64,000 nucleotides of DNA. Origin: Shinisaurus crocodilurus. Its lineage: Eukaryota; Chordata; Lepidosauria; Squamata; Shinisauridae. Of this stretch, positions 1 through 8,480 are shown piece after piece; position 1 is the first letter of the stretch; every line of letters starts with the position of its first letter. Made by a program: the position numbers and the translations under genes. The stretch covers positions 13,636,471 through 13,700,470 of the forward strand of contig CM037878.1 of NCBI GenBank assembly GCA_021292165.1. Reading direction: 5' to 3'. A model generated the notes under the pieces. That model was not told the origin of the DNA. It saw only the letters and a list, made by a program, of their open reading frames with translations, and made no database searches.

Positions 1-118
1 CCCCAGAGGATGTTGCTGGACTACAGCTCCCAGAATCCCTTGCCATTAGCCATGCTGGCTGGGTATGCTGGGAGCTGTAGGCCGGCAACATCTGGGGACC
101 CATGGTTGGAGAGCCCTG
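1..118. mobile_element. hAT-B hairpin element, left end cut by window
   Basis: Foldback element whose right arm ends in GGAGAGCCCTG. The two arms match each other around a centre near base 50. The family terminus is CAGGGCTCTCCAACC, and a complete relative lies at 32469-32610. The left terminus lies outside the window, so the target duplication cannot be checked. It carries no coding capacity. Confidence 0.7.
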
Positions 119-163
119 CCTTAGAGGTTCTGCAACCCATGCTCCACAGCACACACATATAGA

Positions 164-309
164 CAGTGCTTTTTTTCTGGAGAAAAAGGTACCGGAACTC
201 TTGGATTACATTTCCTCGGGAGTAGATGGCGATTAAATTGTAATGCAATTAATAGAAGAAAAGGTGCTGGAACTCAGTTCCGGTGAGTTCCACCAGAAAA
301 AAAGCCCTG
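164..309. mobile_element. Short hAT-like element
   Basis: The ends are CAGTGCTTTTTTTCTGG and CCAGAAAAAAAGCCCTG, inverted copies with one mismatch. The 8-bp flanks are catataga and cacataga (7 of 8 match). A CAGTG-type end with an 8-bp duplication is typical of nonautonomous hAT elements. It is 146 bp long and noncoding. Confidence 0.7.
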
Positions 310-310
310 C

Positions 311-351
311 ACATAGATAAGATAGATAGATAGACAGAGAGAGAGAGAGCG
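311..351. repeat. (GATA)n/(GA)n microsatellite
   Basis: Imperfect GATA units run into GA dinucleotides directly after the hAT-like element. Confidence 0.85.
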
Positions 352-356
352 AACTA

Positions 357-660
357 GTGGTGGGGCCGAGCCTGGAGTTGTCTGGAGGCTCGCTCCGGGC
401 TCGGCCCCCCGCGAGTGGCGGCGGCCCGATCGCACTCTTCAGAGCAGCAGCCGCCGCCAGAGGACCCCCCCGCCCCCCTGCCGCCACCGCCGGAAGACCC
501 CCCTGCCGCCCCCCTGCTGTCATCCTACCTGGTCCTGCGCCGCTGCCACCGGAGCCACTGCTCCGGCGTGCTGGACCCCAGCCTGCACGCGACGGGACCA
601 GCGGACAGGGAGGCAGGCTCTCCGCAGAGCCTGCAGGTAAGCCCGCGCGGGTGGCCGAGT
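357..660 (+). other. CpG-rich stretch with a possible splice donor
   Basis: GC- and CpG-dense segment that is open in two plus-strand frames. One frame, from 415, encodes a proline-rich peptide (PPPEDPPAPLPPPPEDPP). The sequence CTGCAG|GTAAGC at 631-642 resembles a vertebrate 5' splice site, so this could be a first exon or 5' UTR. It could equally be the CpG-rich promoter of an old retroelement. I see no recognisable protein domain, and no TIR or target duplication ties it to the transposon families here. Confidence 0.3.
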
Positions 661-719
661 AGCCCGGCGGACATGAGCAGGCCCAGTTCGGGCCTTGCTC
701 CTGTCTGCCAGGCTACTCG

Positions 720-836
720 GCTACATCCCTATGAATCTGCGAACCAAAGAGATCTCGTCTGATCTCAGAAGCTAAGCGGGGTTGGGCCTGGTTAGTACTT
801 GGATGGGTGACTGCCTTGGCATACCAGGTTCTGTAG
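720..836 (+). repeat. 5S rRNA-derived module of a composite SINE
   Basis: Diverged copy of 5S rRNA. It keeps the internal control region pattern (GAAGCTAAGCRGGG, GGGCCTGGTTAGTACTT, GGATGGG) and an end resembling GGTTCTGTAGG. The 5' part is more diverged. It abuts the tRNA-derived SINE at 837 with no spacer. The same order recurs on the minus strand at 46683-46915. Substitutions throughout argue against a working 5S gene. Confidence 0.75.
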
Positions 837-1036
837 GGGAAGGGACCATCGCTTCGTGTGGCAGAGCACATGCTTGGCATGCAGAAGGTCCCAGGTTCGA
901 TCCCCGGCCTCCGGGTAGGGCTTGGAAAGAATCCTGCCTGAACCCCTGGAGTGCTGTTGCCAGTCAGTGTTGACAATCCTGGGCTAGATGGACCAAGGGT
1001 CTGACTCAGTAGAAGGCAGCTTCCTATGGTCCTATG
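837..1036 (+). repeat. tRNA-derived SINE (SINE-P)
   Basis: The head keeps an A-box-like GTGGCAGAGCACATG and a B-box GGTTCGATCCC. The body is CCTGCCTGAACCCCTGGAG, followed by a 3' tail of GACTCAGTAGAAGGCAGC and TTCCTATGGTCCTATG. Further copies lie at 18.4, 41.9, 43.5, 46.4, 48.5, 55.7 and 58.4 kb. The last 55 bases resemble the tail of the LINE-like repeat at 39895-40332, which suggests a shared retrotransposition partner. Confidence 0.85.
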
Positions 1037-1067
1037 GGTGCCCCTGGGATTTTGGCACCCCCCAGGC

Positions 1068-1688
1068 CAGGGCCGGCCCTATCATTAGACAGAATGAGGT
1101 CATTGCCTCAGGCAGTGGATGTTGGGAGACGGCAGCAAGGTGTTGGAGAAGAGAGCTTGTATGCCACACGGCCTGCCCTGCACTCCCTAAGCTAGCCTGG
1201 TGCCCTCAGGCGTAGGGGAGGACGCTGTCCCGTCACCAGCATGGAAGAAATTATTCAACTGCCAGTCCAGTTGGCTTTTGTACATGGAAAAAAATGCAAT
1301 ATAAACATCGAAAACTGGGAAGCTCTGGCCCATGAACGATCTAAATGGAGGTTGGCCTTTCACAAAGGTTCCATGGACTTTGAAGAAGCCCGAGTGCAAG
1401 GTGAAAGGGAGAAACGTGCTAAGCGAAAAGCACGTCAAATGAATCCTTTACAGGACCATCTTCCATCTGGTAACCTGTGTCCTCACTGTGGGAAGCTGTG
1501 TGGATCTAGAATTGGCCTCCACAGTCACTTACGGACCCATCGCTAGAGTCTACACAATCTTCTTTAGAATTTCCTCCTTTTATCCCGGAAGACAATCTTA
1601 CTCGGTCACGAGTGATCGCCTGATGTACATGGAACGGGAGGGGCCGCCATCTTTGCCTCAGGCAGTGAAATGTCTTGGGCTGGCCCTG
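1068..1688. mobile_element. hAT-F element interrupted by a LINE fragment
   Basis: The ends are CAGGGCCGGCCCT and GGGCTGGCCCTG. Perfect 8-bp flanks ccccaggc lie at 1060-1067 and 1689-1696. Removing the LINE fragment at 1290-1623 and its extra target copy leaves an element of about 276 bp. Relatives lie at 14732-15103 and 44038-44365. Confidence 0.85.
1290..1623 (+). mobile_element. 5'-truncated zinc-finger LINE, 3' end
   Basis: Nearly identical to the last 340 bases of the element at 5011-6678. It covers the C-terminal zinc finger (CPHCGKLCGSRIG, then H-x3-H), the stop codon and the tail TCGGTCACGAGTGATCGCC. An 11-bp direct repeat, tgtacatggaa, lies at 1279-1289 and 1624-1634. That is the signature of target-primed reverse transcription into the surrounding hAT-F element. 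Confidence 0.9.
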
Positions 1689-1696
1689 CCCCAGGC

Positions 1697-2552
1697 AGTT
1701 GTCAGGTTTGCCTCTGTGGTTGCGCCGGCCCCGGCTGCCTGTAAGTATCCAATCCCCAGCAAGAGGGAGGAACCGTTACCATGGCACACGCCACCGAGTT
1801 CCCAAATGATCCAGCGCAGAAGAAATGTAGCGTAGCTCTTGATGTCAGGACAAGCACGCCTGGGGCACCAGACTGATTTCTGTAGTGACATGGAAGAGAC
1901 GCAGAAAGTTCACACGAATGCTAGACATGCTAGCCGAGCATACTTCATACGTCGGGTTTCCTTGGTTCTCCCCTCAGCTAAACACTGCTACTTCAAACGC
2001 CGTTTGAGCATTTAACTTTCAGGACCTTGCTCTGTTCACTACGGTTTCTAAATGTGTTGTGTTGGAAAGAGCAGCCATTTATTTAAATCATTGGATTACG
2101 GCGTCTCCAGCAATGTAATAAACCAAGGAGAAGCTGATAATAAGATGAGACTCACCTTTCAATATGCATTTAGAGAAATCCTGTGATATTTTTCTCCTGG
2201 GCTGTTCACTGCGGCGCCAGAAAAAGATTAATCTATAATTCCTTGGAGATGCCATGATAATTTAGGCAGCTTGGCTGGCAAGCAACACTGTCTTTATTTT
2301 TTTTCTCTGTGAAAAGAGTAGCAGCCATTTTAGGACTCGTGTGAAAAGCAGGAAAACTATTTTGAGGCCAACTTTTTTTTTTTTTTAAACAATATTTCTG
2401 AATAAGGCTGTTCTGGCCAGTTCTAAACCTCTTCTACAGGGGTTCACCCCTTTGCCTTCCATCTATTTTAATGTCAGCTTCCTTGCTATGCAGTGGGCAA
2501 GTTAAACTGGCACACATTGTAATGAATGGGCATTTGTGAAAGATGGCTGGTT
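1697..2552. other. No gene seen; possible conserved noncoding block
   Basis: I recognise no repeat over most of this stretch. Bases 1900-2330 are AT-rich but complex, with homeobox-like cores (TAATAAACC, GATAATAAG, ATGATAATTTAG). This is the kind of sequence that can be a conserved noncoding element. No reading frame is convincing. Confidence 0.3.
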
Positions 2553-2719
2553 CTTTTCTCTGCACAAAGAGCACATAATTTCTGCATGAACAATGGCGGC
2601 CATTTTGGGAGCTGGGCGGCCATTTTGAGGAGCAGTCCTACAGAAAGAGCGGCAGCCATCTTGGGCCTGCCTCTTTGACCAAAGCTGTGGTGACGATTTT
2701 TAGGATCATTCCTGTAAAG
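2553..2719 (+). repeat. Local duplication, copy 1, with YY1-like motifs
   Basis: This block recurs at 3472-3640 with only a few differences over about 167 bases. It contains GGCGGCCATTTTG twice and GCAGCCATCTTGGG once. All three match the YY1 core GCCATNTT, spaced about 25-60 bases apart. It runs directly into the hairpin element at 2720. Confidence 0.85.
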
Positions 2720-2854
2720 CAGTGTTCTCCAACCTTGGGTCCCCAGATGTTTTTGGCCTACAACTCCCAGCATGCCCCAGCCAGCATAGCTGGCTGGGGC
2801 ATGCTGGGAATTGTAGGCCAAAAACATCTGGGGACCCAAGGTTGGAGAACACTG
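2720..2854. mobile_element. hAT-A 135-bp hairpin element (reference copy)
   Basis: Near-perfect palindrome. The terminus CAGTGTTCTCCAACC reads outward from both ends, and the arms continue through CCCCAGATGTTTTTGG to a short centre near AGCATAGCTGG. Perfect 8-bp flanks ctgtaaag lie at 2712-2719 and 2855-2862. CAGTG ends with an 8-bp duplication point to a nonautonomous hAT element. Both strands give the same spurious peptide because the element is self-complementary. Confidence 0.92.
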
Positions 2855-3189
2855 CTGTAAAGAGTCATTTGAAGTGTGTAACCATGAGGGCAAAGCTTTA
2901 GAGAGGAAGTTGCTTCAGTCCCTTGACGTGATGAGAAATGTACATTTCTCTGACTTTCCGGAGTTAATATATCTGATTTTCTGATTTTCGTGTCGGCAAA
3001 AAAGAGGAGATGCATCATCACCCCAAACAGATGAAAGGGGACACCGCTTTGGATATGCTCATTTATACGCACCTTTAGAAATCATTCCTATAATTTAAAT
3101 ATTATATGTGATCCATCATCTCCCCATAGTGGAGAGAGGAAGACTGGAACCAGGGGACCAGTGTGTTTGCTCAGTCGGCTGACCGGTGC

Positions 3190-3425
3190 CGCTACCACTT
3201 CTATCTGAAGGGCTGCCAGAGAACTGTCCCCTATTTGGAAGGTGTGCTCTCTTTGAAGGGCTGTGTCCAGTCCAAGTCCAGTTCAAAGATAAAGCACCAT
3301 CGGATTCCAACTCTATGATCTATGAAATCTATGAAATCGATGGAAGGAAAGGGCTAAAGGGCCTTGAAGGTGCCCATCTATGCATATAACTTAGCATGTG
3401 CAAATATTATGCAAATCGGTGACCT
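3190..3425 (+). repeat. Repeat X (unclassified)
   Basis: Shares blocks with 3712-3850, 9331-9500, 21885-22045, 36110-36470, 59432-59570 and 63840-63985. Common parts are CAGTCCAAGTCCAGTT, AAAGATAAAG, GGGCCTTGAAGGTGCCCATC and an octamer region resembling TTATGCAAATC. A short CR1-like tail (ATGAAATCTATGAAATC) interrupts it near 3305-3345. I cannot assign it to a named class. Confidence 0.65.
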
Positions 3426-3471
3426 CTTTTTTTTATTTTTATTTTGTGGTGATGCTGGTCCTCTTTCTGGT

Positions 3472-3684
3472 TTCTTTTCGCTGCACAAAGAGCACATAAT
3501 TTCTGCATGAACAATGGCAGCCATTTTGGGAGCTGGACGGCCATTTTGAGGAGCAGTCCTACAGAAAGAGCGGCAGCCATCTTGGGCCTGCCTCTTTGAC
3601 CAAAGCTGTGGTGACGATTTTTAGGATCATTCCTGTAAAGCAGTGTTCTCCAACCTTGGGTCCCCAGATGTTTTTGGCCTACAA
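3472..3684 (+). repeat. Local duplication, copy 2, with a half hAT-A element
   Basis: Repeats 2553-2763, including the flank ctgtaaag and the first 44 bases of the hairpin element (3641-3684). It stops inside the left arm at GGCCTACAA. The duplication therefore post-dates the hAT-A insertion. The second arm was lost or never copied. Confidence 0.88.
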
Positions 3685-3850
3685 AACATGGGTGATTCAT
3701 AAGTGCCCACCCTAGCAACAACATCCAGGTCCCCGCTCGCCCTTCAGATGGTTCTTTATCCTTAAACCGGACAGCCCTTCAAAGAGAGGACACCTCCCAA
3801 AGTACAGAGAACTATCCTCTGTAAAGGAGGACACATGGTCACCCCTAGTC
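3685..3850 (-). repeat. Repeat X pieces
   Basis: A short piece at 3686-3712 resembles the repeat X right end (GATGCATAAGTGGGCACCC) in plus orientation. A minus-strand piece follows, with AGATGGTTCTTTATC, CCGGACAGCCCTTCAAA and ATCCTCTGTAAAGGAGG. The two pieces appear to be different copies joined beside the duplication. Confidence 0.55.
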
Positions 3851-4763
3851 CAGAGTGGCAAGGATGACGGCGGCGGCGGTGCTGTGTTGACGTGGCAACC
3901 CTTGTGTGTTATCTTGTGCACAAACTGGAGTTTGCCACTGCCGTTTGCCATTCCTAGAGCTTGTGCGGGGGAAGTTGTGTGTGCCTGCATCTGCGTACGT
4001 TGTTGTTCCTAATCGTTGTTGTGGTTAATTACCATTCCAGCTGCTGTGTGCTGGGCATCCCAGGGGTCAGGTGCTGACAAAGAGCACTTCCCGCTCTCCA
4101 AGGATGGAGTCCAGATGGTGGCTTGGCTCCAGCAACACATTATAACCTCATAAGCAGCAGAGAACCCTGGAGATCGGGGGAGGAGGAGAGGCCTGGTGTG
4201 GCTCCATTGTGTTACACGGGAGGAGGGGGGCAGGAGACGGCCTCACGTCCCCCCCATGGCCTCCTGTGGGGTTTGCACCACCAGGCCTTGGAGTCAGGCG
4301 GCTTAGCGCAAGCCGCTTCTGCGCCTTATAAAGCTCCATGCTGCGGGAATTAGGAGGGACCGGCTGGTCCCAAGGAACTCGAGATTAGAGCCATGCAGAA
4401 AAAAAAAGTAAAAATGATTAAGAGAAGGAAACATTAATTAATCCGCTTTGCTGGTGACGGAGTCCTTTGGTGGAGACTGCCTGACTCACAGCCAAGCCAC
4501 CGATCACAGACCCGTGCTGAGGACTTCGCTCGCTGACTGCGGCGGCTTAATCCCCATTGATTTCTGCAAGCGCAGCTAGAAGGGAGCCAGAATCCAAGGT
4601 CAGTGTAGGGAGCTCCCTTCCTCCTCCATGTCCTAGAATGCACGGGAAGGAAGGGCAGAAGGCATGGACGCTCCAGAGGCGAGGCGGGCTTCCACGGCTG
4701 GCTTCAGGCACATTAAGGCGGAGTCCTCAGGCCTTCTGCATCCCTGCGTTGGACACTTTCGCG
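3851..4763. other. No gene or repeat recognised
   Basis: Frames here are short and overlap on both strands with no known domain. Bases 4380-4560 include AACATTAATTAATCC and look complex and non-repetitive, so they might be conserved. Nothing else is identified. Confidence 0.3.
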
Positions 4764-4900
4764 CAGGGGTGGGCAACTTGCGTCCCTCCAAATGCCGCTG
4801 GACTGCCATCCCATCATCCCTCACCACTGGCTATGCTGGCTAAGGCTGAAGGGAATTGCAGTCCGACAACGTCTGGCGGCTCACAGATTGCCCAGCCCTG
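4764..4900. mobile_element. hAT-C foldback element
   Basis: The ends are CAGGGGTGGGCAACTTG and AGATTGCCCAGCCCTG. The arms pair around CTGGCTATGCTGGCTAAGG. This matches the family interrupted at 11385-11635. The flanking 8-mers do not match, so the copy is old or has lost a flank. Confidence 0.7.
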
Positions 4901-4999
4901 ATGTAGCGGGTATGGCTTTCAGTCAGGCCCAGATCGGTTCAAATCGAGCCAATTTGGACCTTGGACTTGCCTCCCTCCTGCACCCGGCTCATAAAGCAA

Positions 5000-6592
5000 A
5001 TGCCATTTGCTGTCCTCTACAATGCCATAATTATCACCCTCTTTAAGAAGGGTGATAGAACAGACTGTGGAAACTATCGGGGCATTTCTCTCTTAGCAAC
5101 CGCAGGTAAAATATTTGCTAGGATTCTCGCAAACCGTCTTCTATCTATTTCAGAAGAGATCCTCCCTGAAACTCAATATGGTTTCCGCCCCTCTAGAGGG
5201 ACAGTAGACATGATTTTTACTGCACGTCAGCTCCAAGAAAAATGCCGGGAGCAAAATCAACCCCTTTATATGGCATTTATCGATTTGGCTAAGGCCTTTG
5301 ATACTGTAGACCGTACAGCTCTCTGGACTATCCTTATGAAAATTGGATGCCCCAATAAATTTGTGAATATCTTGCGACTTCTCCATGACAACATGACGGC
5401 AACGGTTTTGGACAACAACGGCTCTCATGGTGCTCCATTTAAAGTGGGATCAGGTGTTAAACAGGGATGTGTTATCGCCCCAACATTATTTGCCATTTTC
5501 ATCGCCATGGTTTTACATCTTGTCGAGGGGAAACTTCCCACCGGTGTGGGAATTATATATCGAACAGATGGAAAGCTTTTTAATCTCAGCAGGCTGAAAG
5601 CAAAAAGTAAGGTAATTACAACCTCCGTTGTGGAACTTCAGTATGCTGATGATAATGTGGTCTCCGCACATTCAGAGGATGATCTCCAAACTATCCTAAA
5701 TGCTTTTGCAGAAGCATACGAAAAACTTGGTCTCTCACTTAACATCAAAAAAACCAAAGTGCTTCATCAGCAAGTGCAAGCCAATCCTTTGGTGATGCCA
5801 TCTATCCAGCTTGGCGGGACAATACTGGAAAATGTCGATCATTTTCTCTATCTTGGCAGCTATCTTTCTGTTACAGCTAACATCGACAGTGAAATCCAGC
5901 ATCGTCTGAGCTCCGCAAGTGCCGCATTTTCTCGAATGAAACATAGAGTGTTCGAGGATCGGGATATTTGTAAGAAGACCAAAACACTGGTTTATGAAGC
6001 CATTGTATTACCAACTTTATTGTATGCCTGCGAAACATGGACTATCTATAAACGTCACTTCCACCTCCTTGAAAGGTTTCATCAACGTTGCCTCCGGAAA
6101 ATCCTGCAAATTACTTGGGAAGATAGGCGAACAAATGTCAGTGTACTGGAAGAAGCAAAGACTACTAGCATTGAAAAAATGATCCTTCAACGCCAACTTC
6201 AGTGGACCGGTCATGTTGTTCGAATGCCTGACTGCCGTCTCCCAAAGCAGTTACTTTACTCCCAACTCAAGGATGGAAAGCGGAATATCGGTGGTCAATA
6301 TAAGAGGTTTAAAGATGTTCATAAGGCTAATCTAAAAAAATGCAATATAAACATCGAAAACTGGGAAGCTCTGGCCCATGAACGATCTAACTGGAGGTTG
6401 GCCTTTCACAAAGGTTCCATGGACTTTGAAGAAGCCCGAGTGCAAGGTGAAAGGGAGAAACGTGCTAAGCGAAAAGCACGTCAAATGAATCCTTTACAGG
6501 ACCATCTTCTATCTGGTAACCTGTGTCCTCACTGTGGGAAGCTGTGTGGATCTAGAATTGGCCTCCACAGTCACTTACGGACCCATCGCTAG
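5000..6592 (+). CDS. Reverse transcriptase with C-terminal CCHH zinc finger (LINE ORF fragment)
   Basis: One uninterrupted frame of 530 codons from the first ATG. The open frame runs upstream to 4961, but only from a TTG. Numbering from 4961, the visible motifs are DCGNYRGISLL (35-45), YGFRPSRGTVD (73-83), FIDLAKAFD with the first catalytic Asp (107-115), SGVKQGCV (164-171) and the catalytic YADD (228-231, bases 5642-5653). The thumb and connection region follows. A basic stretch REKRAKRKAR (498-507) precedes a zinc finger C522-x2-C525-x12-H538-x3-H542. There is no endonuclease or RNase H domain, and an endonuclease would be expected upstream, so the copy is 5'-truncated. It would act in the nucleus by target-primed reverse transcription. 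I lean to an Ingi/Vingi-like group because of the terminal zinc finger, but am unsure. The intact frame suggests a young insertion. Confidence 0.85.
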   Translation: MPFAVLYNAIIITLFKKGDRTDCGNYRGISLLATAGKIFARILANRLLSISEEILPETQYGFRPSRGTVDMIFTARQLQEKCREQNQPLYMAFIDLAKAFDTVDRTALWTILMKIGCPNKFVNILRLLHDNMTATVLDNNGSHGAPFKVGSGVKQGCVIAPTLFAIFIAMVLHLVEGKLPTGVGIIYRTDGKLFNLSRLKAKSKVITTSVVELQYADDNVVSAHSEDDLQTILNAFAEAYEKLGLSLNIKKTKVLHQQVQANPLVMPSIQLGGTILENVDHFLYLGSYLSVTANIDSEIQHRLSSASAAFSRMKHRVFEDRDICKKTKTLVYEAIVLPTLLYACETWTIYKRHFHLLERFHQRCLRKILQITWEDRRTNVSVLEEAKTTSIEKMILQRQLQWTGHVVRMPDCRLPKQLLYSQLKDGKRNIGGQYKRFKDVHKANLKKCNINIENWEALAHERSNWRLAFHKGSMDFEEARVQGEREKRAKRKARQMNPLQDHLLSGNLCPHCGKLCGSRIGLHSHLRTHR

Positions 6593-6678
6593 AGTCTACA
6601 CAATCTTCTTTAGAATTTCCTCCTTTTATCCCGGAAGACAATCTTACTCGGTCACGAGTGATCGCCTGATGATGATGA
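5011..6678 (+). mobile_element. Zinc-finger LINE, longest copy (5'-truncated)
   Basis: The element body carries the RT frame, an 86-base 3' UTR and a (TGA)n tail (GATCGCCTGATGATGATGA). The 5' boundary near 5011 is an estimate based on where RT similarity begins. No clear target duplication is seen. Other fragments at 1290-1623, 41419-41941 and 46400-46680 share very high identity with it, which implies recent activity in this lineage. Confidence 0.85.
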
Positions 6679-6765
6679 ATCCTTCTCCACTCCATTTTAT
6701 TTCTATCCTGCCCTTCCTCACAAAGACCCCAGGGCAGCTAACAATCTATAGAAAGTGCAGTACAG

Positions 6766-6894
6766 ATGCAATCCTATGCACGTTTAGACAGAGAAAAGGC
6801 CTACAGCTCCCAGCATGCCCCATGCAGCTATGCTAGCTGGGGCATGCTGGGAGTTGTAGGCCTTTTCTGTCTAAACGTGCATAGGATTGCACCC
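6766..6894. mobile_element. hAT-D hairpin element
   Basis: Long palindrome with ends TGCAATCCTATGCACG and CGTGCATAGGATTGCA. The arms include TTTAGACAGAGAAAAGGCC and its complement, around CAGCTATGCTAGCTGG. Relatives lie at 16964, 25550 and 61448. The target duplication is unclear here. Confidence 0.8.
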
Positions 6895-6959
6895 TACCTC
6901 ACATAAATAACATCGAAAACATGACTCTTAAGATCACAAACATATTATAATACACTAAT

Positions 6960-7035
6960 ACTGGGGTCTCCAACGTGGTGCCAGTGGGCACCAATGTGCC
7001 CGCAGACACTTTTTTTGGTGCCCGCTAGACTCCCT
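6960..7035 (+). mobile_element. hAT-like left-end fragment
   Basis: Begins CTGGGGTCTCCAACGTGG and continues with GTGGGCACCAATGTGCC. This matches the usual left end of a CAGGGGTCTCCAAC-type hAT family. Related internal sequence appears at 63090-63180. No right end is found nearby. Confidence 0.5.
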
Positions 7036-7235
7036 GCCTCTCTTGATGTTTACCCTATTTCTTAAGATTCTTAAGATTCTTTAATTCATGTGTTGTTGTT
7101 GTTTTAACAGGGATGCTTCTGGCATCCTGCAAAGCAAAGCGCTGCCATCCAGCACCATCTTTATTTGGGTTCACAAGAGTGGGTTTGTGTTTTGGAGCTC
7201 AGAGACCCCAGTTCAGCTACGCACTTAGGTTCTTG

Positions 7236-7800
7236 GTCAAGTTACTTTTCTTTCTTTTTGAATTTGATTACAAACGTATACAAACAAGAATCACACACGT
7301 TACCAAAAGTCACAGTTAGAAGTAAGACGTATGAACATGTTGCTCAAGTAAATCTGAACAGCTAACCATCACCAGGTAATTGAAGTTATCCTGATTTTCC
7401 TAACATTCACAACAAATACATTACAATCCAGTACCCACGTCTACAACACGAATAATGCCAAGGTTCTATATTAATTGATGTCCAAATTGTGGTTTCATAT
7501 AGGTAATAAATGGCATCCACAGTTGTTAATTTTTGTTTGTGTTGTCTACCTTCACGCAGGTGAACAAATTCCATTAATTTAACCATCGAGGCAATATACC
7601 ATATTTTATTAATCCATTCCTTAACAGGAAGGAATAGTAGCTAATCTCCATTTGGCAGCTACGTCTAATTTTGCAGCTATTAAAAGATTTCCTACCAATT
7701 CCACATGCTTGTTTCTTACAACGCCATTAAGATATCCAAGCAAGATTCATCGGTATAGGATATCCAATCATACCATTGTTACTTTTCTTTTAATCTCACC
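7236..7800 (-). pseudogene. L1-type ORF2 C-terminal remnant
   Basis: On the minus strand, two frames joined by a frameshift read LLIAAKLDVAAKWRLATIP and then KEWINKIWYIASMVKL. This matches the well-known C-terminal pattern of L1 ORF2 (Ala-rich helix, K-W, IP, then EW-x5-W). Frame breaks and stops show it is a decayed copy. It is far more AT-rich than its surroundings. Confidence 0.7.
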
Positions 7801-7888
7801 ATTTGCCTTCTGGGAAATCAGTGTGTGTGTGTGTGTGTTTAAAACCTTCCTCTCTTCGTCATTCTGGAACTATAGGAGGAGGTAGAGT

Positions 7889-8053
7889 CAGGGCCGGTGC
7901 AAGGCAGTTTGGTGCCCTAGGCAAGATCAGATATTTAGCACCCCCCTCTTCCCACTTGAGCCCTCCCTCCCTCCAGCCCTATGCTCCTGGTGCCCCCTTT
8001 AGCCCGGCGCCCTAGGCAGCCGCCTAGTTGGCCTAATGGTAGCACCGGCCCTG
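7889..8053 (+). mobile_element. hAT-E element, 165 bp
   Basis: The ends are CAGGGCCGGTGC and GCACCGGCCCTG. Perfect flanks ggtagagt lie at 7881-7888 and 8054-8061. The interior contains CCCTAGGCAAGATCAGATA and CTAGGCAGCCGCCTAG. Copies of exactly 165 bp also lie at 26842 and 54520. Confidence 0.92.
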
Positions 8054-8061
8054 GGTAGAGT

Positions 8062-8480
8062 TCTACCTTTCCAAGGAAATGAGGCTCAGAAACTTCTCCT
8101 CTGGATACCTCTGCCTGGAGAGGGCCGCTAGGCCTCTATTGGTGAAGAGCAGCCAAGCTCTTCCTACTGATCTTCATTTGCGATTGCCAAAGGACACTTT
8201 CTACATATGCCCTGCATGTGGAGACTCAAGACGTTCTGCTCTCAGCCCTAGATATTATTGACGTTGAACAACCATTCGTGTTTGCAAGCACTTCAGGGGC
8301 TCTCGGGGGTGTAACCAACCACCGTCTTAGGGATAACTCTTATTTATTTATCTGTTAAGTTTACACCTCATATTTCCATATAAGAAAATGCCAAAGGCAG
8401 CTAACAACAATCCAATCCAAAACAAAACAAATGACCAACAATAGCACATCCCGCTGATAGATTTTTTTAAACATTATAAA
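8062..8480. other. No gene recognised
   Basis: A 60-codon frame at 8079-8261 contains CPAC but no complete zinc finger and no homologous context. The rest is AT-rich low-complexity DNA. Confidence 0.3.

Noticed and set aside
720..836. Functional 5S rRNA gene
   Set aside because: Many substitutions and direct fusion to a tRNA-derived SINE. The 46816-46915 copy is likewise a SINE part.
845..915. Functional tRNA gene at SINE heads
   Set aside because: A- and B-box patterns are present, but the cloverleaf is not maintained and each head continues into a shared SINE body.
2720..2854. Recurrent short frames with QHAPAS, GWGMLGVVGQKHLGTQ on both strands at many sites
   Set aside because: They are translations of the self-complementary hAT-A hairpin, so the same peptide appears from either strand. 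No codon signal or conserved protein is involved.
4961..4999. Upstream extension of the RT frame to 4961
   Set aside because: It begins with TTG, not ATG, and the first dozen residues lack RT similarity. The true element is 5'-truncated, so no native start is present.
8079..8261. Small protein with CPAC, possible zinc finger
   Set aside because: Only one Cys pair, no matching His or Cys pair, no homologous flanks. At best a decayed LINE end.
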